Assembly (NCBI GenBank): GCA_019828595.1
Contig: JAHQRK010000009.1
Location: 372,001-436,000 of the forward strand
Direction of reading: 5' to 3'
Source of the DNA: Aphanomyces cochlioides
Lineage: Eukaryota; Oomycota; Saprolegniomycetes; Saprolegniales; Verrucalvaceae
Length of the DNA: 64,000 nucleotides
Part shown: positions 54,501 to 64,000 of the stretch, piece by piece
Layout: every line of letters starts with the position of its first letter
Position numbering within the stretch: position 1 is the first letter of the stretch
Made by a program: the position numbers and the translations under genes
Notes under the pieces: generated by a model
What the model was told of the DNA's origin: nothing
The model's database searches: none
What the model saw: the letters and a program-made list of their open reading frames with translations, nothing else

Positions 54501-57500
54501 TGGTCGATACCGTCAATCCAACCGCATCAATCGTGACGCCACCGTTCGTGACCGACAAGCCACCCGCGTGAATGGTCGTCAATCCATCGCCCCGGATGTC
54601 AAAGATCGGGGTTGTTGTGCTAATGAATGCGGAGAAGAGATAGAAGTTGGTGGCCGACGAGGTGGCACTGATGGCTGTCAGGACGGATCCCGTGTAGCTC
54701 GTGCTGGACGCAGTCAAGGTTGTCACTCCAGCCGTTGCATCAGTACTTGTGACGGTCAAGGCTCCATTGGTTATGGTTGCACCGATGGTCGATACCGTCA
54801 ATCCAACCGCATCAATCGTGACGCCACCGTTCGTGACCGACAAGCCACCCGCGTGAATGGTCGTCAATCCATCGCCCCGGATGTCAAAGATCGGGGTTGT
54901 TGTGCTAATGAATGCGGAGAAGAGATAGAAGTTGGTGGCCGACGAGGTGGCACTGATGGCTGTCAGGACGGATCCCGTGTAGCTCGTGCTGGACGCAGTC
55001 AAGGTTGTCACTCCAGCCGTTGCATCAGTACTTGTGACGGTCAAGGCTCCATTGGTTATGGTTGCACCGATGGTCGATACCGTCAATCCAACCGCATCAA
55101 TCGTGACGCCACCGTTCGTGACCGACAAGCCACCCGCGTGAATGGTCGTCAATCCATCGCCCCGGATGTCAAAGATCGGGGTTGTTGTGCTAATGAATGC
55201 GGAGAAGAGATAGAAGTTGGTGGCCGACGAGGTGGCACTGATGGCTGTCAGGACGGATCCCGTGTAGCTCGTGCTGGACGCAGTCAAGGTTGTCACTCCA
55301 GCCGTTGCATCAGTACTTGTGACGGTCAAGGCTCCATTGGTTATGGTTGCACCGATGGTCGATACCGTCAATCCAACCGCATCAATCGTGACGCCACCGT
55401 TCGTGACCGACAAGCCACCCGCGTGAATGGTCGTCAATCCATCGCCCCGGATGTCAAAGATCGGGGTTGTTGTGCTAATGAATGCGGAGAAGAGATAGAA
55501 GTTGGTGGCCGACGAGGTGGCACTGATGGCTGTCAGGACGGATCCCGTGTAGCTCGTGCTGGACGCAGTCAAGGTTGTCACTCCAGCCGTTGCATCAGTA
55601 CTTGTGACGGTCAAGGCTCCATTGGTTATGGTTGCACCGATGGTCGATACCGTCAATCCAACCGCATCAATCGTGACGCCACCGTTCGTGACCGACAAGC
55701 CACCCGCGTGAATGGTCGTCAATCCATCGCCCCGGATGTCAAAGATCGGGGTTGTTGTGCTAATGAATGCGGAGAAGAGATAGAAGTTGGTGGCCGACGA
55801 GGTGGCACTGATGGCTGTCAGGACGGATCCCGTGTAGCTCGTGCTGGACGCAGTCAAGGTTGTCACTCCAGCCGTTGCATCAGTACTTGTGACGGTCAAG
55901 GCTCCATTGGTTATGGTTGCACCGATGGTCGATACCGTCAATCCAACCGCATCAATCGTGACGCCACCGTTCGTGACCGACAAGCCACCCGCGTGAATGG
56001 TCGTCAATCCATCGCCCCGGATGTCAAAGATCGGGGTTGTTGTGCTAATGAATGCGGAGAAGAGATAGAAGTTGGTGGCCGACGAGGTGGCACTGATGGC
56101 TGTCAGGACGGATCCCGTGTAGCTCGTGCTGGACGCAGTCAAGGTTGTCACTCCAGCCGTTGCATCAGTACTTGTGACGGTCAAGGCTCCATTGGTTATG
56201 GTTGCACCGATGGTCGATACCGTCAATCCAACCGCATCAATCGTGACGCCACCGTTCGTGACCGACAAGCCACCCGCGTGAATGGTCGTCAATCCATCGC
56301 CCCGGATGTCAAAGATCGGGGTTGTTGTGCTAATGAATGCGGAGAAGAGATAGAAGTTGGTGGCCGACGAGGTGGCACTGATGGCTGTCAGGACGGATCC
56401 CGTGTAGCTCGTGCTGGACGCAGTCAAGGTTGTCACTCCAGCCGTTGCATCAGTACTTGTGACGGTCAAGGCTCCATTGGTTATGGTTGCACCGATGGTC
56501 GATACCGTCAATCCAACCGCATCAATCGTGACGCCACCGTTCGTGACCGACAAGCCACCCGCGTGAATGGTCGTCAATCCATCGCCCCGGATGTCAAAGA
56601 TCGGGGTTGTTGTGCTAATGAATGCGGAGAAGAGATAGAAGTTGGTGGCCGACGAGGTGGCACTGATGGCTGTCAGGACGGATCCCGTGTAGCTCGTGCT
56701 GGACGCAGTCAAGGTTGTCACTCCAGCCGTTGCATCAGTACTTGTGACGGTCAAGGCTCCATTGGTTATGGTTGCACCGATGGTCGATACCGTCAATCCA
56801 ACCGCATCAATCGTGACGCCACCGTTCGTGACCGACAAGCCACCCGCGTGAATGGTCGTCAATCCATCGCCCCGGATGTCAAAGATCGGGGTTGTTGTGC
56901 TAATGAATGCGGAGAAGAGATAGAAGTTGGTGGCCGACGAGGTGGCACTGATGGCTGTCAGGACGGATCCCGTGTAGCTCGTGCTGGACGCAGTCAAGGT
57001 TGTCACTCCAGCCGTTGCATCAGTACTTGTGACGGTCAAGGCTCCATTGGTTATGGTTGCACCGATGGTCGATACCGTCAATCCAACCGCATCAATCGTG
57101 ACGCCACCGTTCGTGACCGACAAGCCACCCGCGTGAATGGTCGTCAATCCATCGCCCCGGATGTCAAAGATCGGGGTTGTTGTGCTAATGAATGCGGAGA
57201 AGAGATAGAAGTTGGTGGCCGACGAGGTGGCACTGATGGCTGTCAGGACGGATCCCGTGTAGCTCGTGCTGGACGCAGTCAAGGTTGTCACTCCAGCCGT
57301 TGCATCAGTACTTGTGACGGTCAAGGCTCCATTGGTTATGGTTGCACCGATGGTCGATACCGTCAATCCAACCGCATCAATCGTGACGCCACCGTTCGTG
57401 ACCGACAAGCCACCCGCGTGAATGGTCGTCAATCCATCGCCCCGGATGTCAAAGATCGGGGTTGTTGTGCTAATGAATGCGGAGAAGAGATAGAAGTTGG

Positions 57501-60500
57501 TGGCCGACGAGGTGGCACTGATGGCTGTCAGGACGGATCCCGTGTAGCTCGTGCTGGACGCAGTCAAGGTTGTCACTCCAGCCGTTGCATCAGTACTTGT
57601 GACGGTCAAGGCTCCATTGGTTATGGTTGCACCGATGGTCGATACCGTCAATCCAACCGCATCAATCGTGACGCCACCGTTCGTGACCGACAAGCCACCC
57701 GCGTGAATGGTCGTCAATCCATCGCCCCGGATGTCAAAGATCGGGGTTGTTGTGCTAATGAATGCGGAGAAGAGATAGAAGTTGGTGGCCGACGAGGTGG
57801 CACTGATGGCTGTCAGGACGGATCCCGTGTAGCTCGTGCTGGACGCAGTCAAGGTTGTCACTCCAGCCGTTGCATCAGTACTTGTGACGGTCAAGGCTCC
57901 ATTGGTTATGGTTGCACCGATGGTCGATACCGTCAATCCAACCGCATCAATCGTGACGCCACCGTTCGTGACCGACAAGCCACCCGCGTGAATGGTCGTC
58001 AATCCATCGCCCCGGATGTCAAAGATCGGGGTTGTTGTGCTAATGAATGCGGAGAAGAGATAGAAGTTGGTGGCCGACGAGGTGGCACTGATGGCTGTCA
58101 GGACGGATCCCGTGTAGCTCGTGCTGGACGCAGTCAAGGTTGTCACTCCAGCCGTTGCATCAGTACTTGTGACGGTCAAGGCTCCATTGGTTATGGTTGC
58201 ACCGATGGTCGATACCGTCAATCCAACCGCATCAATCGTGACGCCACCGTTCGTGACCGACAAGCCACCCGCGTGAATGGTCGTCAATCCATCGCCCCGG
58301 ATGTCAAAGATCGGGGTTGTTGTGCTAATGAATGCGGAGAAGAGATAGAAGTTGGTGGCCGACGAGGTGGCACTGATGGCTGTCAGGACGGATCCCGTGT
58401 AGCTCGTGCTGGACGCAGTCAAGGTTGTCACTCCAGCCGTTGCATCAGTACTTGTGACGGTCAAGGCTCCATTGGTTATGGTTGCACCGATGGTCGATAC
58501 CGTCAATCCAACCGCATCAATCGTGACGCCACCGTTCGTGACCGACAAGCCACCCGCGTGAATGGTCGTCAATCCATCGCCCCGGATGTCAAAGATCGGG
58601 GTTGTTGTGCTAATGAATGCGGAGAAGAGATAGAAGTTGGTGGCCGACGAGGTGGCACTGATGGCTGTCAGGACGGATCCCGTGTAGCTCGTGCTGGACG
58701 CAGTCAAGGTTGTCACTCCAGCCGTTGCATCAGTACTTGTGACGGTCAAGGCTCCATTGGTTATGGTTGCACCGATGGTCGATACCGTCAATCCAACCGC
58801 ATCAATCGTGACGCCACCGTTCGTGACCGACAAGCCACCCGCGTGAATGGTCGTCAATCCATCGCCCCGGATGTCAAAGATCGGGGTTGTTGTGCTAATG
58901 AATGCGGAGAAGAGATAGAAGTTGGTGGCCGACGAGGTGGCACTGATGGCTGTCAGGACGGATCCCGTGTAGCTCGTGCTGGACGCAGTCAAGGTTGTCA
59001 CTCCAGCCGTTGCATCAGTACTTGTGACGGTCAAGGCTCCATTGGTTATGGTTGCACCGATGGTCGATACCGTCAATCCAACCGCATCAATCGTGACGCC
59101 ACCGTTCGTGACCGACAAGCCACCCGCGTGAATGGTCGTCAATCCATCGCCCCGGATGTCAAAGATCGGGGTTGTTGTGCTAATGAATGCGGAGAAGAGA
59201 TAGAAGTTGGTGGCCGACGAGGTGGCACTGATGGCTGTCAGGACGGATCCCGTGTAGCTCGTGCTGGACGCAGTCAAGGTTGTCACTCCAGCCGTTGCAT
59301 CAGTACTTGTGACGGTCAAGGCTCCATTGGTTATGGTTGCACCGATGGTCGATACCGTCAATCCAACCGCATCAATCGTGACGCCACCGTTCGTGACCGA
59401 CAAGCCACCCGCGTGAATGGTCGTCAATCCATCGCCCCGGATGTCAAAGATCGGGGTTGTTGTGCTAATGAATGCGGAGAAGAGATAGAAGTTGGTGGCC
59501 GACGAGGTGGCACTGATGGCTGTCAGGACGGATCCCGTGTAGCTCGTGCTGGACGCAGTCAAGGTTGTCACTCCAGCCGTTGCATCAGTACTTGTGACGG
59601 TCAAGGCTCCATTGGTTATGGTTGCACCGATGGTCGATACCGTCAATCCAACCGCATCAATCGTGACGCCACCGTTCGTGACCGACAAGCCACCCGCGTG
59701 AATGGTCGTCAATCCATCGCCCCGGATGTCAAAGATCGGGGTTGTTGTGCTAATGAATGCGGAGAAGAGATAGAAGTTGGTGGCCGACGAGGTGGCACTG
59801 ATGGCTGTCAGGACGGATCCCGTGTAGCTCGTGCTGGACGCAGTCAAGGTTGTCACTCCAGCCGTTGCATCAGTACTTGTGACGGTCAAGGCTCCATTGG
59901 TTATGGTTGCACCGATGGTCGATACCGTCAATCCAACCGCATCAATCGTGACGCCACCGTTCGTGACCGACAAGCCACCCGCGTGAATGGTCGTCAATCC
60001 ATCGCCCCGGATGTCAAAGATCGGGGTTGTTGTGCTAATGAATGCGGAGAAGAGATAGAAGTTGGTGGCCGACGACGTGGCACTGATGGCTGTCAGGACG
60101 GATCCCGTGTAGCTCGTGCTGGACGCAGTCAAGGTTGTCACTCCAGCCGTTGCATCAGTACTTGTGACGGTCAAGGCTCCATTGGTTATGGTTGCACCGA
60201 TGGTCGATACCGTCAATCCAACCGCATCAATCGTGACGCCACCGTTCGTGACCGACAAGCCACCCGCGTGAATGGTCGTCAATCCATCGCCCCGGATGTC
60301 AAAGATCGGGGTTGTTGTGCTAATGAATGCGGAGAAGAGATAGAAGTTGGTGGCCGACGAGGTGGCACTGATGGCTGTCAGGACGGATCCCGTGTAGCTC
60401 GTGCTGGACGCAGTCAAGGTTGTCACTCCAGCCGTTGCATCAGTACTTGTGACGGTCAAGGCTCCATTGGTTATGGTTGCACCGATGGTCGATACCGTCA

Positions 60501-63500
60501 ATCCAACCGCATCAATCGTGACGCCACCGTTCGTGACCGACAAGCCACCCGCGTGAATGGTCGTCAATCCATCGCCCCGGATGTCAAAGATCGGGGTTGT
60601 TGTGCTAATGAATGCGGAGAAGAGATAGAAGTTGGTGGCCGACGAGGTGGCACTGATGGCTGTCAGGACGGATCCCGTGTAGCTCGTGCTGGACGCAGTC
60701 AAGGTTGTCACTCCAGCCGTTGCATCAGTACTTGTGACGGTCAAGGCTCCATTGGTTATGGTTGCACCGATGGTCGATACCGTCAATCCAACCGCATCAA
60801 TCGTGACGCCACCGTTCGTGACCGACAAGCCACCCGCGTGAATGGTCGTCAATCCATCGCCCCGGATGTCAAAGATCGGGGTTGTTGTGCTAATGAATGC
60901 GGAGAAGAGATAGAAGTTGGTGGCCGACGAGGTGGCACTGATGGCTGTCAGGACGGATCCCGTGTAGCTCGTGCTGGACGCAGTCAAGGTTGTCACTCCA
61001 GCCGTTGCATCAGTACTTGTGACGGTCAAGGCTCCATTGGTTATGGTTGCACCGATGGTCGATACCGTCAATCCAACCGCATCAATCGTGACGCCACCGT
61101 TCGTGACCGACAAGCCACCCGCGTGAATGGTCGTCAATCCATCGCCCCGGATGTCAAAGATCGGGGTTGTTGTGCTAATGAATGCGGAGAAGAGATAGAA
61201 GTTGGTGGCCGACGAGGTGGCACTGATGGCTGTCAGGACGGATCCCGTGTAGCTCGTGCTGGACGCAGTCAAGGTTGTCACTCCAGCCGTTGCATCAGTA
61301 CTTGTGACGGTCAAGGCTCCATTGGTTATGGTTGCACCGATGGTCGATACCGTCAATCCAACCGCATCAATCGTGACGCCACCGTTCGTGACCGACAAGC
61401 CACCCGCGTGAATGGTCGTCAATCCATCGCCCCGGATGTCAAAGATCGGGGTTGTTGTGCTAATGAATGCGGAGAAGAGATAGAAGTTGGTGGCCGACGA
61501 GGTGGCACTGATGGCTGTCAGGACGGATCCCGTGTAGCTCGTGCTGGACGCAGTCAAGGTTGTCACTCCAGCCGTTGCATCAGTACTTGTGACGGTCAAG
61601 GCTCCATTGGTTATGGTTGCACCGATGGTCGATACCGTCAATCCAACCGCATCAATCGTGACGCCACCGTTCGTGACCGACAAGCCACCCGCGTGAATGG
61701 TCGTCAATCCATCGCCCCGGATGTCAAAGATCGGGGTTGTTGTGCTAATGAATGCGGAGAAGAGATAGAAGTTGGTGGCCGACGAGGTGGCACTGATGGC
61801 TGTCAGGACGGATCCCGTGTAGCTCGTGCTGGACGCAGTCAAGGTTGTCACTCCAGCCGTTGCATCAGTACTTGTGACGGTCAAGGCTCCATTGGTTATG
61901 GTTGCACCGATGGTCGATACCGTCAATCCAACCGCATCAATCGTGACGCCACCGTTCGTGACCGACAAGCCACCCGCGTGAATGGTCGTCAATCCATCGC
62001 CCCGGATGTCAAAGATCGGGGTTGTTGTGCTAATGAATGCGGAGAAGAGATAGAAGTTGGTGGCCGACGAGGTGGCACTGATGGCTGTCAGGACGGATCC
62101 CGTGTAGCTCGTGCTGGACGCAGTCAAGGTTGTCACTCCAGCCGTTGCATCAGTACTTGTGACGGTCAAGGCTCCATTGGTTATGGTTGCACCGATGGTC
62201 GATACCGTCAATCCAACCGCATCAATCGTGACGCCACCGTTCGTGACCGACAAGCCACCCGCGTGAATGGTCGTCAATCCATCGCCCCGGATGTCAAAGA
62301 TCGGGGTTGTTGTGCTAATGAATGCGGAGAAGAGATAGAAGTTGGTGGCCGACGAGGTGGCACTGATGGCTGTCAGGACGGATCCCGTGTAGCTCGTGCT
62401 GGACGCAGTCAAGGTTGTCACTCCAGCCGTTGCATCAGTACTTGTGACGGTCAAGGCTCCATTGGTTATGGTTGCACCGATGGTCGATACCGTCAATCCA
62501 ACCGCATCAATCGTGACGCCACCGTTCGTGACCGACAAGCCACCCGCGTGAATGGTCGTCAATCCATCGCCCCGGATGTCAAAGATCGGGGTTGTTGTGC
62601 TAATGAATGCGGAGAAGAGATAGAAGTTGGTGGCCGACGAGGTGGCACTGATGGCTGTCAGGACGGATCCCGTGTAGCTCGTGCTGGACGCAGTCAAGGT
62701 TGTCACTCCAGCCGTTGCATCAGTACTTGTGACGGTCAAGGCTCCATTGGTTATGGTTGCACCGATGGTCGATACCGTCAATCCAACCGCATCAATCGTG
62801 ACGCCACCGTTCGTGACCGACAAGCCACCCGCGTGAATGGTCGTCAATCCATCGCCCCGGATGTCAAAGATCGGGGTTGTTGTGCTAATGAATGCGGAGA
62901 AGAGATAGAAGTTGGTGGCCGACGAGGTGGCACTGATGGCTGTCAGGACGGATCCCGTGTAGCTCGTGCTGGACGCAGTCAAGGTTGTCACTCCAGCCGT
63001 TGCATCAGTACTTGTGACGGTCAAGGCTCCATTGGTTATGGTTGCACCGATGGTCGATACCGTCAATCCAACCGCATCAATCGTGACGCCACCGTTCGTG
63101 ACCGACAAGCCACCCGCGTGAATGGTCGTCAATCCATCGCCCCGGATGTCAAAGATCGGGGTTGTTGTGCTAATGAATGCGGAGAAGAGATAGAAGTTGG
63201 TGGCCGACGAGGTGGCACTGATGGCTGTCAGGACGGATCCCGTGTAGCTCGTGCTGGACGCAGTCAAGGTTGTCACTCCAGCCGTTGCATCAGTACTTGT
63301 GACGGTCAAGGCTCCATTGGTTATGGTTGCACCGATGGTCGATACCGTCAATCCAACCGCATCAATCGTGACGCCACCGTTCGTGACCGACAAGCCACCC
63401 GCGTGAATGGTCGTCAATCCATCGCCCCGGATGTCAAAGATCGGGGTTGTTGTGCTAATGAATGCGGAGAAGAGATAGAAGTTGGTGGCCGACGAGGTGG

Positions 63501-64000
63501 CACTGATGGCTGTCAGGACGGATCCCGTGTAGCTCGTGCTGGACGCAGTCAAGGTTGTCACTCCAGCCGTTGCATCAGTACTTGTGACGGTCAAGGCTCC
63601 ATTGGTTATGGTTGCACCGATGGTCGATACCGTCAATCCAACCGCATCAATCGTGACGCCACCGTTCGTGACCGACAAGCCACCCGCGTGAATGGTCGTC
63701 AATCCATCGCCCCGGATGTCAAAGATCGGGGTTGTTGTGCTAATGAATGCGGAGAAGAGATAGAAGTTGGTGGCCGACGAGGTGGCACTGATGGCTGTCA
63801 GGACGGATCCCGTGTAGCTCGTGCTGGACGCAGTCAAGGTTGTCACTCCAGCCGTTGCATCAGTACTTGTGACGGTCAAGGCTCCATTGGTTATGGTTGC
63901 ACCGATGGTCGATACCGTCAATCCAACCGCATCAATCGTGACGCCACCGTTCGTGACCGACAAGCCACCCGCGTGAATGGTCGTCAATCCATCGCCCCGG
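51564..64000 (-). CDS. Giant repeat-fibre protein with S74 chaperone domain (partial)
   Basis: The 5' end lies beyond the right edge. Minus-strand order: about 41 copies of a 95-residue Thr/Ser/Ala/Gly/Val-rich beta repeat (units contain GGLSVTNGGVTIDAVGLTV and FSAFISTTTPIFDIRGDGL; no Cys, Trp, Lys or Glu), a unique neck with VTVSGGVGVAGSIYCAGTI, then a peptidase-S74 intramolecular chaperone domain: QNSDERLKTAV (the Ser and Lys five apart are the self-cleaving pair), FDLLRP, VEFEWTNRS, SAGFIAQEVQTLLPHLV, SVNYNGL, and a C-terminal coiled coil (about 1,735-1,564 in window coordinates 51,8xx-51,564). A 42-nt intron (52,013-51,972) inside the domain ends with an in-frame TAG and must be removed for a complete domain. 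A 4-bp duplication (54,121-54,128) breaks the frame between most of the array and the C-terminus. In phage fibres and MYRF the domain trimerises the chain and then cuts itself off. Confidence 0.8.
52291..64000. repeat. 285-bp tandem array, about 41 units
   Basis: Unit boundaries fall exactly every 285 bp from 52,291 to 54,001, then one unit of 289 bp (54,001-54,290), then every 285 bp to 63,980; the array continues past the edge. The unit is 95 codons. Apart from the 4-bp insertion, the only substitution I noticed is G to C at 60,076, which changes ACC to ACG (Thr) on the coding strand. Copy number may be wrong in the assembly because units are longer than short reads. Confidence 0.97.
54121..54128. 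other. 4-bp duplication breaking the repeat frame
   Basis: All other units read GTGTAGCTCGTG here; this one reads GTGTAGCTAGCTCGTG. On the coding strand it creates an immediate stop (the stop of the long repeat frame is at 54,124-54,126), leaving a separate downstream frame that carries six units and the S74 domain. Confidence 0.95.

Noticed and set aside
52291..64000. CRISPR-like or satellite DNA
   Set aside because: The units are directly adjacent with no spacers, and one strand encodes a continuous patterned protein that leads into a conserved domain.

Overview
The window is eukaryotic and looks like an oomycete, most likely a member of the Saprolegniales such as Aphanomyces. The evidence is a gene-dense layout, many GT-AG micro-introns of about 37-50 nt, an oomycete WRKY19-like cysteine/histidine-repeat protein, a secreted thaumatin-like protein with fungal-type cellulose-binding (CBM1) tails, and a short intergenic motif (TTATCCGGAT) that recurs beside start codons. 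The species call is inference. All exon structures were worked out by hand from reading phase and GT/AG sites, without transcript data.

Layout. 0-6.1 kb: gene-poor left end, an unresolved ORF-rich stretch, a WRKY19-like protein and a core-1 galactosyltransferase-like (GT31) gene. 6.4-8.5 kb: a complete but decayed Tc1/mariner-type transposon with perfect terminal inverted repeats and a DD82E-like spacing. 10-19.7 kb: six intronless paralogues of an equilibrative nucleoside transporter (ENT/SLC29-like) family on both strands. 20.2-25.1 kb: a small RING/IBR-like membrane protein divergent from an 18-exon multidomain gene (SH3-like repeats, a possible TULIP-like region, PDZ repeats). 26.4-31 kb: the thaumatin/CBM1 secreted protein, a type II NADH dehydrogenase, and an unknown protein sharing an SH3-like module with the PDZ protein. 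31.3-37.4 kb: a 1904-residue SFI1-like centrin-binding-repeat protein with an EF-hand-like N-terminus and an internal WW domain. 37.6-41.3 kb: a leucine-rich-repeat protein and a seven-span membrane protein. 42-51.3 kb: housekeeping genes, namely DNA polymerase eta, APC11, a VPS37 (ESCRT-I) protein, an O-GlcNAc-transferase-like TPR protein, a peroxisomal tandem SCP2 protein and a lysine-rich membrane-anchored protein.

51.6-64 kb (running off the right edge): the 3' part of a giant minus-strand gene. It encodes about 41 almost identical 95-residue (285-bp) repeats followed by a peptidase-S74-type intramolecular chaperone domain and a coiled coil, the plan of phage tail fibres. A 4-bp duplication at 54,121-54,128 puts the C-terminal domain out of frame with most of the array. 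A 42-nt intron whose last codon is an in-frame stop lies inside the chaperone domain. This is the most unusual system in the window.

How the genes relate: the ENT cluster is a family expansion for nucleoside or base uptake. The thaumatin/CBM1 protein and perhaps the fibre protein act outside the cell. Most other genes are core cell biology (cell cycle, ESCRT, repair, centrosome, respiration) and appear to be neighbours rather than a pathway.
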